From NCBI RefSeq assembly GCF_036088315.1, contig NZ_CP107996.1:186001-250000 (forward strand): DNA of 64,000 nucleotides, given 5' to 3'. The notes beneath the pieces are model-generated. The model ran no database searches and was not told the origin of the DNA. It was given only the letters and a program-made list of their open reading frames with translations. The translations under genes and the position numbers were made by a program. The DNA is from Streptomyces sp. NBC_00344 (lineage in GTDB: Bacteria; Actinomycetota; Actinomycetes; Streptomycetales; Streptomycetaceae). Shown here piece after piece: positions 16,394 through 24,272 of this stretch (within the stretch, counting starts at the first letter, position 1; the number at the start of each line of letters is the position of its first letter).

Positions 16394-17731
16394 TCAGAGA
16401 GCGAGAACGTCCAGGGCCCACTCGACCGCCAGAACTCCTCCCAGGCCGAGGACGGCGAGCACCGTCGTGTAGGTGGTCCGGACCTTGATCGCATCAACGA
16501 CCGACAGGTTGAAGTACTCCTTGAACAGCCAGAATCCGGGATCGTTGACGTGCGAGAAGGCGATGGAGCCGCAGGACACGGCGAGCACCATCATCTCGGC
16601 GTGCGTCCCGCTGCCCGAGATGAGCGGCAGCACCACGCCGGAGGCTGTGACGACGGCTACCGTCGCCGAGCCGAGGGCGATGCGGAGGATGACCGCGATG
16701 AGCCAGGCGAGGATGATCGGCGAGATGGACCAGCTGTCGGTAACCTCCTTGATGTAGTCGGAGATCCCGCCTTCGACCAGGACGTTCTTGAAAGCGCCCC
16801 CTGCGCCGATCACCAGGAGAATCATCGCCATCGCCTGTGCCGCCGAGGTGCAGGAGGCGTTCACTTCGGCCAGGCTGCGGCCGATCCGCGGCCCGAACGC
16901 CCAGGCCGCGAGGGCCAGGGTCAGCAGCAGCGCGATGGGCGCCGAGCCGATGAACGCGACCAGATGCAGGAATGGGGTTTCCGCGGAGGTGACCAGATCG
17001 GTGACCGCCGCACCGGCGATCAGGACGACCGGGAAGAGAGCCACGGACAGCGACCAGCCGAGCCCGGGCATCTCCTCATCGGTGAACTCGTGCTCATTGA
17101 CGAGGCCCTTGGGGATCTGGGGGTCCATCGCCCTGATGAACGGCAGGCGCGGCCACACGAGGGCGACGAGCGCACCGGCCGGGACGGCGATGAACAGGCC
17201 GTAGAGGAGGGTCAGCCCGATGGACGCGTGGAAGGTGGATGCGACTGCTGTGGGGCCGGGGTGCGGAGGCAGAAAGCTGTGCATGGTGGACAGGGCGATC
17301 GACATCGGCAGCCCGACCCAGAGCAGCTTCGATCCAGTGACCCTCACCAGAGTGAACGCGATCGGCACGATGATGATGAAGGCGACCTCGTAGAACATGG
17401 TCACGCCGATGAGCATCGAGGTGACCACCATGGCGACTTGAACCCAGCGGGGGCCGAAGGCATCGAGGAGCTTGCCGGCTATGCGCTGTGCGGCACCGGA
17501 GTCCCCCATGACGCGGCCGACCATCGCGCCGAGTCCGATGGTGAGCATCGTGTCACCGATCTGGCCACCGATACCCTCTGCGAGGATGTCCGGGATCTTC
17601 TCCAGAGGGATCCCCTGGACGACGCCGACGCCGACCGCCACGAGGAGCAGGGCGGCGAAGCCGTTGAGTTTCAGCTTGGTCATCAGGAGCAGCAGAATCA
17701 GGACGCTGATTCCGACTACGAGCAGTGGCAT
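16394..17731 (-). CDS. GntP-family gluconate/sugar-acid permease
   Basis: A 445-residue membrane transporter of the gluconate:H+ symporter family with about 12-14 hydrophobic segments, starting MPLLVVGISVLILLLLMTKL. Family-typical segments include GGQIGDTMLTIGLGAMVGRV and FLPPHPGPTAVASTF. AAAGGGG lies 6 nt upstream of the ATG; the frame is open further upstream but without support. The neighbouring glucarate dehydratase suggests that the substrate may be glucarate or a related acid rather than gluconate. A promoter-like pair at 18202-18230 reads toward this gene. The family is certain; the substrate is inferred. Confidence 0.92.
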   Translation of the reverse strand: MPLLVVGISVLILLLLMTKLKLNGFAALLLVAVGVGVVQGIPLEKIPDILAEGIGGQIGDTMLTIGLGAMVGRVMGDSGAAQRIAGKLLDAFGPRWVQVAMVVTSMLIGVTMFYEVAFIIIVPIAFTLVRVTGSKLLWVGLPMSIALSTMHSFLPPHPGPTAVASTFHASIGLTLLYGLFIAVPAGALVALVWPRLPFIRAMDPQIPKGLVNEHEFTDEEMPGLGWSLSVALFPVVLIAGAAVTDLVTSAETPFLHLVAFIGSAPIALLLTLALAAWAFGPRIGRSLAEVNASCTSAAQAMAMILLVIGAGGAFKNVLVEGGISDYIKEVTDSWSISPIILAWLIAVILRIALGSATVAVVTASGVVLPLISGSGTHAEMMVLAVSCGSIAFSHVNDPGFWLFKEYFNLSVVDAIKVRTTYTTVLAVLGLGGVLAVEWALDVLAL

Positions 17732-17896
17732 GGCAGTTCCCCTTTGAACTGTGGGTCGAGCAGGTGGCGCACATGTGAGGCCGGCCGGGGCCGGTCCTCT
17801 ACGGATTGCGCTCACCAGCGGGTGACGGAGGCGGCAGGGGCTCGCAGGCCCCTCATCAGTGAGGTCGCCGTGGGCCGTGGGCCACCCGGGACCCCG

Positions 17897-18166
17897 TCAG
17901 TCAGGTCGGCGTTCGGCTCCGCCCAGGGCGGGCCAGCCGTGGACGGCCTTCTCCAGGCCGGCGGGGCCGGACGGCCCCGGGCCGTGGTGCGGCGCCCTCC
18001 CCTGATGGCCGGCCGGGAGGTCTCGCAGCCGGGCGGCGGTCTCGGCCGGCGAGAGCACGTATCCCGGCGTCCGTTCCCGCAACTCGACCAGCAGCGGCGG
18101 TGCGACCCTCTGAGCCGGCCGCACCCCCCGCCCGGCGTCCGGGCTGATCCCTGGCATGAATGACAT
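17897..18166 (-). CDS. Small hypothetical reading frame
   Basis: An 89-codon frame between the permease gene and the divergent IclR gene, just downstream of the promoter-like pair at 18202-18230. The protein would be Pro/Gly/Arg-rich (LVELRERTPGYVLSPAET) with no recognised domain. The ribosome-binding site is weak (AGGG directly before ATG). It could be a real small gene, the remnant of a further pathway gene, or simply untranslated leader. I cannot decide from the sequence. Confidence 0.25.
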   Translation of the reverse strand: MSFMPGISPDAGRGVRPAQRVAPPLLVELRERTPGYVLSPAETAARLRDLPAGHQGRAPHHGPGPSGPAGLEKAVHGWPALGGAERRPD

Positions 18167-18201
18167 CCCTATATGCAGATGGCGTCTACGTATGAGAATG
18201 G

Positions 18202-18230
18202 AGGCTAGATTCGTGAACCTCGCAGGTCAA
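18202..18230 (-). promoter_or_regulatory. Candidate sigma-70-type promoter for the glucarate operon
   Basis: On the minus strand TTGACC is followed after 17 nt by TAGCCT, a good match to the vegetative consensus. It lies in the divergent region between the IclR gene and the permease genes, where the IclR protein would be expected to bind. Confidence 0.5.
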
Positions 18231-18261
18231 TAGATGCGCCAGCGGTATTTACGATGGGCGC

Positions 18262-19050
18262 ATGCCGCAGAGCACAGGGGTCCCTGGAGTGAAGTCCGCG
18301 GCGCGCACTGTCGCCCTGCTGGAACTGCTCGCCGACCGCGGCGACCGGGCGTCCCGCCTTGACGAACTCGCCGCGGACCTGAGCGTGCCGCGCAGCAGCA
18401 TGTACCAGCTGCTGCAGACCCTCGTCGACCGTGGCTGGGTGCGTTCGGACACCACCGGTTCCCTGTACGGCATCGGGATCCGCGCCCTGCTCACGGGTAC
18501 CAGCTATCTCGACAGCGACCGTCACGCGCGGATGGTCCGTCCGTACCTCGACGAGGCCTCAGACGCGCTCGGGGAGACGATCCACATGGCGCGACGTGAC
18601 GGCTCCGACGTCGTCTACCTCGTGACCCGCGAATCCCACGAGTACCCGCGCACCATCAGCCGCGTCGGCCGCCGGATCCCGGCGCACGCCAACGCCCTCG
18701 GAAAGGCACTCCTCGCGGAATACCCCGACGCCGGACTTCCCCTGCCTGAACTACCGTTGCGCGCCCTCACCGAGAACACGCTCACCGACCCGGCCCGCTT
18801 GATCGCCGACCTGGCGGCCGTGCGGGAGCGGGGCTACTCCATCGAACGTGAGGAGACCGTGGCCGGTATCGCGGGTTTCGGGTTCGCCCTGCACTACGGC
18901 AGCCCGGCCATCGACGCCATCAGCTGCTCGGTCCCGGTGCACCGGCTCACCAGGGATCACGAGGCCCGCATCGTCTCCGTCATGCGGGACGTGCAGACGA
19001 GGATCGAGACCCTGCTGCCGCCTTCGGCCGGGGACCCCGACTGGCGCTGA
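18262..19050 (+). CDS. IclR-family transcriptional regulator
   Basis: A 262-residue regulator. The N-terminal winged helix-turn-helix spans roughly residues 10-72 (SAARTVALLELLADRG, DLSVPRSSMYQLLQTL). The C-terminal IclR effector domain includes RRIPAHANALGKALLAE and IAGFGFALHYG. Length and layout are standard. It is divergent from the glucarate dehydratase/permease operon, so it most likely controls it in response to a sugar acid or a downstream product. Whether it represses or activates cannot be told. No clear Shine-Dalgarno sequence precedes the ATG at 18262. Confidence 0.92.
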   Translation: MPQSTGVPGVKSAARTVALLELLADRGDRASRLDELAADLSVPRSSMYQLLQTLVDRGWVRSDTTGSLYGIGIRALLTGTSYLDSDRHARMVRPYLDEASDALGETIHMARRDGSDVVYLVTRESHEYPRTISRVGRRIPAHANALGKALLAEYPDAGLPLPELPLRALTENTLTDPARLIADLAAVRERGYSIEREETVAGIAGFGFALHYGSPAIDAISCSVPVHRLTRDHEARIVSVMRDVQTRIETLLPPSAGDPDWR

Positions 19051-19258
19051 CCCCGAGCCGGGGTCCGAGATGTGCGCAAGAGGCCGCTGGCGCCCACGCC
19101 CGCCTGCGTGCGGGAAGCTCACGGCATATCACCGGCCCTCGGTGAAACAACGCCATGCATGTTCCCCTGCCGGAGACATGGATGACCACGGGCCGGCGAA
19201 CCAACGACGATGCCCTCGCGGTACGAGCCGACCGTCAGCGGACTGCTTCAGGCCGCCC

Positions 19259-20137
19259 TCACAGCCCCATCCCGACGGCCCGGGTTGACGTGTCCAGTCC
19301 GTCGTCCGGTGGAGCAGGCGCGGTGGGAGCCTCACCGAAGCGGGCCAGAGCGAGCGCGCCGGCCACTGCCACCACGAAACCCGCAACGGCCGGCCACTCC
19401 AGACCGTCCCTGGTCCGGTCACCGAGCCAGACCACACCGACCAGCGCTGGTCCGATCGTCTCGCCGATCACCATGCCCGCCGTCGCCGTGGTCACCGAGC
19501 CTCGCTGCAGTGCGGATGTGAGCAGCAGGAAGCCTGCTCCGCCACCTGCGAGCAGGGCGTACAGCGCCGGGTTGGTGAGGTCCGCGGAGTCGATGAGCCG
19601 CACCGCCACCTCGACCACGCCGAAGCCGGTGCCGGCGCCGAGACCGAGGGCCAGGGCGCGGCTACTGCCGGGGAGCCTGCCCGCCACAGCGCCGACGAGC
19701 AGCACGGCGAGCGCGATACCCAGCATCGACCAGCGCAGCGCCGTCGACCCGGTCAGGTCGCCCTCGGCTCCCGAGGCGAGTCCCAGCATCCCGAGTCCCG
19801 CGCACACGACACCGACGGCGCCCCATTCGCGACCGGCGACGCGGACGCCGAGTACGCGGGACGCCACCACCGCGGTCACCGCCAGGCTGGCGGCGAGGGC
19901 GGCTGCGACCTCATAGATCGGGATGGAACGCAGGGCGATGATCTGGAGGACGAAGCCGAGACCGTCGAGGCCGAGTCCCAGGATGTAGCGCCACTGGCGG
20001 ATCGCGCGCAGCAGCAGCACCGCGTCCAGGCCCGAATCCCTTCCGGGCGTGGACGCAACGGCCGCGGCAGCCTGAAACACGGAAGCCGTGCCGAAGCAGA
20101 CCGCGGAGGCGAGTGCACAGATCATCCCGGGGAGCAC
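19259..20137 (-). CDS. DMT-superfamily (EamA-like) permease
   Basis: A 292-residue polytopic membrane protein with about ten helices in two similar halves, the usual pattern for drug/metabolite transporters. The N-terminal helix reads LASAVCFGTASVFQAAAAVA. A long stretch of alternating hydrophobic helices follows, with GMVIGETIGPALVGVVWLGD in the second half. The start is GTG 20137; an ATG four codons later is also possible, and TAGAGT a few nt upstream could be a -10 of a leaderless transcript. The substrate is unknown. It is convergent with the IclR gene and not obviously tied to either neighbour. Confidence 0.85.
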   Translation of the reverse strand: MLPGMICALASAVCFGTASVFQAAAAVASTPGRDSGLDAVLLLRAIRQWRYILGLGLDGLGFVLQIIALRSIPIYEVAAALAASLAVTAVVASRVLGVRVAGREWGAVGVVCAGLGMLGLASGAEGDLTGSTALRWSMLGIALAVLLVGAVAGRLPGSSRALALGLGAGTGFGVVEVAVRLIDSADLTNPALYALLAGGGAGFLLLTSALQRGSVTTATAGMVIGETIGPALVGVVWLGDRTRDGLEWPAVAGFVVAVAGALALARFGEAPTAPAPPDDGLDTSTRAVGMGL

Positions 20138-20306
20138 GGGAGAACTCTATGCGAGACGCACGGGCGGACCGCGGGCGCACTGCGTCAGGAGCGACGCGTA
20201 TCCACCACTGCCGGCCCGAGAACCTGAGCGGCCCCGGCCGTCTCCCTGGCCCTCCACCGGCGCGGGCGGAAGGAACGGAAAGGACCAAGGCCGCTGCGGC
20301 CCATCA

Positions 20307-21488
20307 TCAGCAGAGCATCGGCCACTTGCTGCGAGGCCAGGCGAGCACCGCGAAGATCTGCGCGACGGCGCCCTGCTGGATCGCCTGGGTGGTGCCGTCG
20401 GCATCGAACCGTACGAGGCCGGTCCGGGGGTCGCGCAGCGTCGACCACACATGGTCGGCGTAGGCGGCCATCGCCCGCTGGTACGTGTGGCCGCCGTCCA
20501 CCGACTCGAGCAGGAGCAGGTTCTTGAAGAAGATCGAGTTGAAGTACGGCGGCTGCTTGAGCAGACGTCCCTCGGTGACGAAGTAGGTGTAGGCGGCCTC
20601 GGCGACCTGCTCGGCGCGGCGCAGGTACGTGCGGTCGCGGGTCACCCTGTAGAGCAGGACGTTCACGCCGATCGGTACGCCCTGGTTGTAGGACCAGAAG
20701 GTCTGGTCGATCGAGCCCTTCAGGTCGAGATTGTCCCAGTACAGGCCGCTGGGGCTCCGCAGATGGGCGTTGGTCCAGTCGTAGAACCGCTTGGCGGAGT
20801 TGAGATAGCCGCGTTTGCCGGTGATCTGGTAGAGCCGGAGCCCCAGTTCGGCGGCCGGCATGTTCGACACGGTGTTGCGGGCCTGGCTCCAGTCGGCCTG
20901 CGTCCAGAAGACACCCCCCGGATCGGCATGGCTGGAGTCGGTGTCCCAGCCCGACTCCACGAGCTTGAAGATCTGCTCCGCCCGCGACAACGCCGCCCGG
21001 TCGCCGGCCTGCAGGTAGCGCTGGACCTTCGCCAGCCCGACCCATTCGTTGTCGTCGTACAACATGTCTCCACCCGATCCGTAGGGACCGACGGGATAGG
21101 AGTCGTAGCCGGGAAGCCCGGTCGTTCCGCCGACCGGGTTCCAGTAGTGCTCCTGAGCCCTGGAGACCTCGGTGAGCTTCGCCTCGTACCGCCTGTCCAC
21201 CATCGATATGTCGAGCGCGGCGATGTGGACCTGAGAATGCGGCCACTCATAGGAGTACGGGTTGTCACCCGCTGCCGCAGGATACTGCTCGCGAAAGAGC
21301 CCCGAACCGTCAGTGGTGCCGAAGTAGTTCTCCAGAGCGGCATACGCGGCGGTGGCGCGTGCCGCAGATTCGGCTCGGGGCGACGTGGCCGACCGGCTCA
21401 GGTCAGGGGAGGCCGCGGAAATCGTACCCGCGGCGAGGACCGCGAGGATGGTGCCCGTCAGAACGAACCGTGAATGACGTGAGCGCAT
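20307..21488 (-). CDS. Secreted glycoside hydrolase family 76 protein
   Basis: A 393-residue extracellular enzyme with an N-terminal signal peptide (basic start, then VLTGTILAVLAAGTISA). The remainder is an all-alpha (alpha/alpha)6 barrel typical of GH76 alpha-1,6-mannanases. The family's catalytic Asp pair is present in YDDNEW (D145, D146). Aromatic substrate-contacting segments such as GGVFWTQADWSQARNTVSN and DQTFWSYNQGV follow. It would cleave alpha-1,6-mannan backbones, for example in fungal or actinobacterial cell-wall glycans. A GGAGA site precedes the ATG. Upstream on the same strand lies a broken second GH76 gene. Confidence 0.92.
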   Translation of the reverse strand: MRSRHSRFVLTGTILAVLAAGTISAASPDLSRSATSPRAESAARATAAYAALENYFGTTDGSGLFREQYPAAAGDNPYSYEWPHSQVHIAALDISMVDRRYEAKLTEVSRAQEHYWNPVGGTTGLPGYDSYPVGPYGSGGDMLYDDNEWVGLAKVQRYLQAGDRAALSRAEQIFKLVESGWDTDSSHADPGGVFWTQADWSQARNTVSNMPAAELGLRLYQITGKRGYLNSAKRFYDWTNAHLRSPSGLYWDNLDLKGSIDQTFWSYNQGVPIGVNVLLYRVTRDRTYLRRAEQVAEAAYTYFVTEGRLLKQPPYFNSIFFKNLLLLESVDGGHTYQRAMAAYADHVWSTLRDPRTGLVRFDADGTTQAIQQGAVAQIFAVLAWPRSKWPMLC

Positions 21489-21650
21489 GGATGATGTCTC
21501 CGTTCGGAACGCCCCTCGGGGCTTGAAGGCAATCGGGATGTCGCTTTCTGCTCCGGCGCTCGTCGCTACCCCCCGGACACGGCGGCATGGTGCGTGCGCC
21601 TGGGGTGCGCCGCGACCAGTACGCCAGGAGCGCCGGCCTGGGTGCGCCGG

Positions 21651-21836
21651 TCACGGGCATGGGGATATGCGGCCGGATCCCCACCGGACCAGCGCTCCCC
21701 CGGGCGGTTTGGGGCATCGCGGCCCCGTCCAGATGCTGTTCGCCTGCTGGACGGCGAAGGCACGGTATGTGCCGTCGCCTGTGGTGTCGGCGAGGTCCAT
21801 CACGCAGCGCATGAAGATCCCCTTCTCACGACGCAT
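21651..21836 (-). pseudogene. Truncated GH76-like gene fragment
   Basis: An ATG with a strong AGGGAGGGAG site begins MRREKGIFMRCVMDLADTTG, followed by YRAFAVQQANSIWT. This corresponds to an internal/C-terminal GH76 segment (KGIF..MRC..DL...NA.SIW) rather than to an N-terminus. It then becomes unrelated. So the fragment looks like the remains of a second mannanase gene that lost its catalytic part. A LacI-type palindrome lies 36 nt upstream. Confidence 0.6.
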
Positions 21837-21871
21837 GACGGCTCCCTCCCTGTTCGGATCGATCAGAGAAT

Positions 21872-21885
21872 TGACAACGTTGTCA
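21872..21885. promoter_or_regulatory. LacI-family-type operator palindrome
   Basis: TGACAACGTTGTCA is a perfect 14-bp palindrome with the central CG typical of LacI-family sugar regulators. It lies 36 nt upstream of the broken GH76 gene. No LacI gene is present in the window. Confidence 0.65.
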
Positions 21886-22008
21886 GCCCGGGCGTCGAGG
21901 GGACGGTACGGATCTGATCCACCGTCAACGGAAGTGACACGCCGATCAAGGCTCAGGCAAATCTCAGGCGGTGTCCTCGGACGACTCGGGAGGGCGGGTC
22001 CCTCCCGG

Positions 22009-23433
22009 TCAGCCGGCGGAGTGCCCCGGCGTCACCGGCTCCGACGGAAGGCTGATGGTGAAGCACGCTCCGCCCTCGGGTGATGTTCCGGTGATGTCGA
22101 TGCGCCCGGTCAGTCTCAGAACGAGGCGGTGCACAATGGCCAGGCCGAGGCCGCTGCCGACGGGCCTGCGATCTCGGTACCGGTCGTGCAGCACGCCGCG
22201 CTCGAAGGCCACGGCCACATCCTCGGGGGTGAGTCCGGGGCCCCCGTCGCGGATCTGGAACTCCGCGCCGGCCGGCATGTGGCGCAGAACGAAGACGAGT
22301 TGGCGTCCGGACGGCGTGACGCGCAGCGCGTTCTCCGCGAGGCCGTCGATGACCTGCCGTACCCGGAAGCCGTCCGTTCGGACGGTCATCGGCCTGCCGG
22401 GCCCGTCGTACCGGAACCGTACGTCCTTCTCCGTGCACCGCACGGCCCAGGTCCGCGCCGCCTGGGCGAACAGGTCGTCGAGGTCGATCGGCTGGGCGTC
22501 GAGGCGGAAGTCGTCCGCCTCCAGGCGGGCTAGATCGAGGAGGTCCTGGACGAAGTGTTCTAGGCGGCGGCCTTCCGAGAGCATGATCGCGCCGACCGAA
22601 GCGGTGTCGTCCGGTGCGATGACGTCCTCGGTGAGCGCTTCCGCGTAGCCGAGGATTGCCGTCAGTGGTGTGCGCAGTTCGTGGGACACGGACATGAGGA
22701 AGTCGTGCTGCTGTTTCTCGCTGCGGCGGAGATCGCTGTCCAGAGCGGTGAGCGCCTCGGCCAGTTCCGCGATTTCGCGGTGCCGCCCGGGTTCCGGTGT
22801 CACACCTCGTTCTCCGCGGGCAAGCCGACGGGCAGACGACGCGGCTCGCCCGATCGGCCGGGTGATGCGCCGGGCCAGGAGGCTTCCCGCCACGGTGGCT
22901 CCGACCAGTCCGATCGCCGCAGGGAGCAGCAGAGCCCGGCGCGTTCGGTCGGCGGCGTCCTCCACCGTCGTGAGGGGCTGGGTCAGCACGATTCCGCCCC
23001 CCGTGTCGGTGGGTGCGCCTTCCAGCAGCACCTGTTCGCCGTGGAGTTCGCCGGTCTTTGACACCCCTCGCCCCGAGCGGAGTGCCTCGGCCGTATCCGA
23101 GGCCACGGCGGCGGCGGACGGGCCCGACGCGTGACCCGCCGCCGGTACGAACGCCATGCGGATGCCGTTGTAACCGGCGAGCCGCTGCTCCTGGTTGAGG
23201 AGGGGTACGGACAACAGCGGATAGCCGGCCAGCACCTTTGCCTGCCGGGACAAGGTGCGGCGTTGCTCGGATTCGGTGCTGGAGCGCACGAGTTGCCATG
23301 CGAATACGCAGGTCAGCAGAGCGGCGAGGGCGGCGACGAAAGCGGTTGACGTGATGATCGCACGGTTGAGGGTGCCGCGCCGCTCGACGGTATCTCGGCG
23401 GGGGCACTTCCCCTTGAGGCGGACGATGCTCAC
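22009..23433 (-). CDS. Two-component sensor histidine kinase
   Basis: A membrane sensor kinase of 474 residues. A first membrane helix (about 24-48, IITSTAFVAALAALLTCVFAWQ) is followed by an extracytoplasmic domain of about 110 residues. A second helix (about 164-188) leads into a HAMP linker (RRITRPIGRAASSARR). The dimerisation domain has the phospho-acceptor histidine in SVSHELRTPL, and the ATPase domain shows DGGPGLTPED and GSGLGLAIVHRLV. It overlaps the response regulator gene by 4 bp and is its evident partner. The system is divergent from an MMPL transporter, a likely target. The stimulus is unknown. Confidence 0.93.
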   Translation of the reverse strand: MSIVRLKGKCPRRDTVERRGTLNRAIITSTAFVAALAALLTCVFAWQLVRSSTESEQRRTLSRQAKVLAGYPLLSVPLLNQEQRLAGYNGIRMAFVPAAGHASGPSAAAVASDTAEALRSGRGVSKTGELHGEQVLLEGAPTDTGGGIVLTQPLTTVEDAADRTRRALLLPAAIGLVGATVAGSLLARRITRPIGRAASSARRLARGERGVTPEPGRHREIAELAEALTALDSDLRRSEKQQHDFLMSVSHELRTPLTAILGYAEALTEDVIAPDDTASVGAIMLSEGRRLEHFVQDLLDLARLEADDFRLDAQPIDLDDLFAQAARTWAVRCTEKDVRFRYDGPGRPMTVRTDGFRVRQVIDGLAENALRVTPSGRQLVFVLRHMPAGAEFQIRDGGPGLTPEDVAVAFERGVLHDRYRDRRPVGSGLGLAIVHRLVLRLTGRIDITGTSPEGGACFTISLPSEPVTPGHSAG

Positions 23434-24116
23434 CGTTCGTCGGTCGCGCTGTAGCCGGTGCCGCGGTGGGTGCGGATGGGGCTGGCCTCACGGAGTTTGG
23501 CCCGCAACTGCGCTACGTACACGTCCACCACGCGTTCGTTGTAGTCGCCGTACCCCCAGACATGGGCCAGCAGTTGCGCCCGGGTGAAGACGGTGCCCGG
23601 CTGCTCCGCCAGACACGCGAGGAGATTGAATTCCGTGGCCGTCAGTTCCACCGGTGTGCCGTCCGTGGTGACGGATCTCTTCGCCACATCGATGCGGACG
23701 CGCCCCAGGCTCCTGACCGTGCCGCCGGTGGCGGTGATGCGCGAGCGGCGCAGGACTGACTTCACCCGGGCCACCAGCTCGTGTGGCGAGAAGGGTTTGG
23801 TGACGTAGTCGTCAGCTCCCAGTTCCAGCCCCAGTACGCGGTCGGGCTCGTCGTCGCGGGCCGTCACCAGGAGGACCGGAGTCCAGTCGTACGCGTCCCG
23901 CAGGGCCCTGCAGACGTCCATTCCGTTCATTCCGGGAAGTGCCACGTCCAGGATGACGGCCACCGGCTTCAGCCGGTGAACAGCGCGCAGAGCGGTTTCC
24001 CCATCGGTCTCGACATGGACGGAGAAGCCCTCACGCCGGAGGTAGAGGGATTCCAGGTCCGCTATGTGCTTCTCGTCCTCGACAATCAGCACCAAGCCTT
24101 TGCCATGGGCTTCCAC
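23430..24116 (-). CDS. OmpR-family response regulator
   Basis: A DNA-binding response regulator of 228 residues. The receiver domain (about 5-118) has the acidic pair in VEDEKH, the phosphorylation aspartate in VILDVALPG and the lysine in YVTKPFSPHEL. The C-terminal winged helix includes ELTATEFNLLACLAEQPG and VWGYGDYNERVVDVYVAQLR. The GTG at 24116 is preferred because AAGGGA lies 8 nt upstream; an in-frame ATG at 24137 is the alternative. The last 4 bp overlap the kinase gene. Together they probably control the divergent MMPL/DUF2993 pair through the 24117-24272 region. Confidence 0.92.
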   Translation of the reverse strand: MEAHGKGLVLIVEDEKHIADLESLYLRREGFSVHVETDGETALRAVHRLKPVAVILDVALPGMNGMDVCRALRDAYDWTPVLLVTARDDEPDRVLGLELGADDYVTKPFSPHELVARVKSVLRRSRITATGGTVRSLGRVRIDVAKRSVTTDGTPVELTATEFNLLACLAEQPGTVFTRAQLLAHVWGYGDYNERVVDVYVAQLRAKLREASPIRTHRGTGYSATDER

Positions 24117-24272
24117 GGTCGGTTCCCTTCCGTTCATGAGCGCACGTGTTCCACGATTCTCCTGCTCGCCGAACCTGTGCGGAGCCACGTGACGGCGTAT
24201 CGGCGGTGATCCTTGCACTCCCCGAACACTGCTCTGACGGGGTCCGAACGCAGGACGCACACAATCTCGCAC

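Noticed and set aside
16376..18163. 595-codon plus-strand frame
   Set aside because: It lies opposite the GntP-type permease and is full of Asp/His/Gln/Arg, the typical antisense image of a membrane protein gene.
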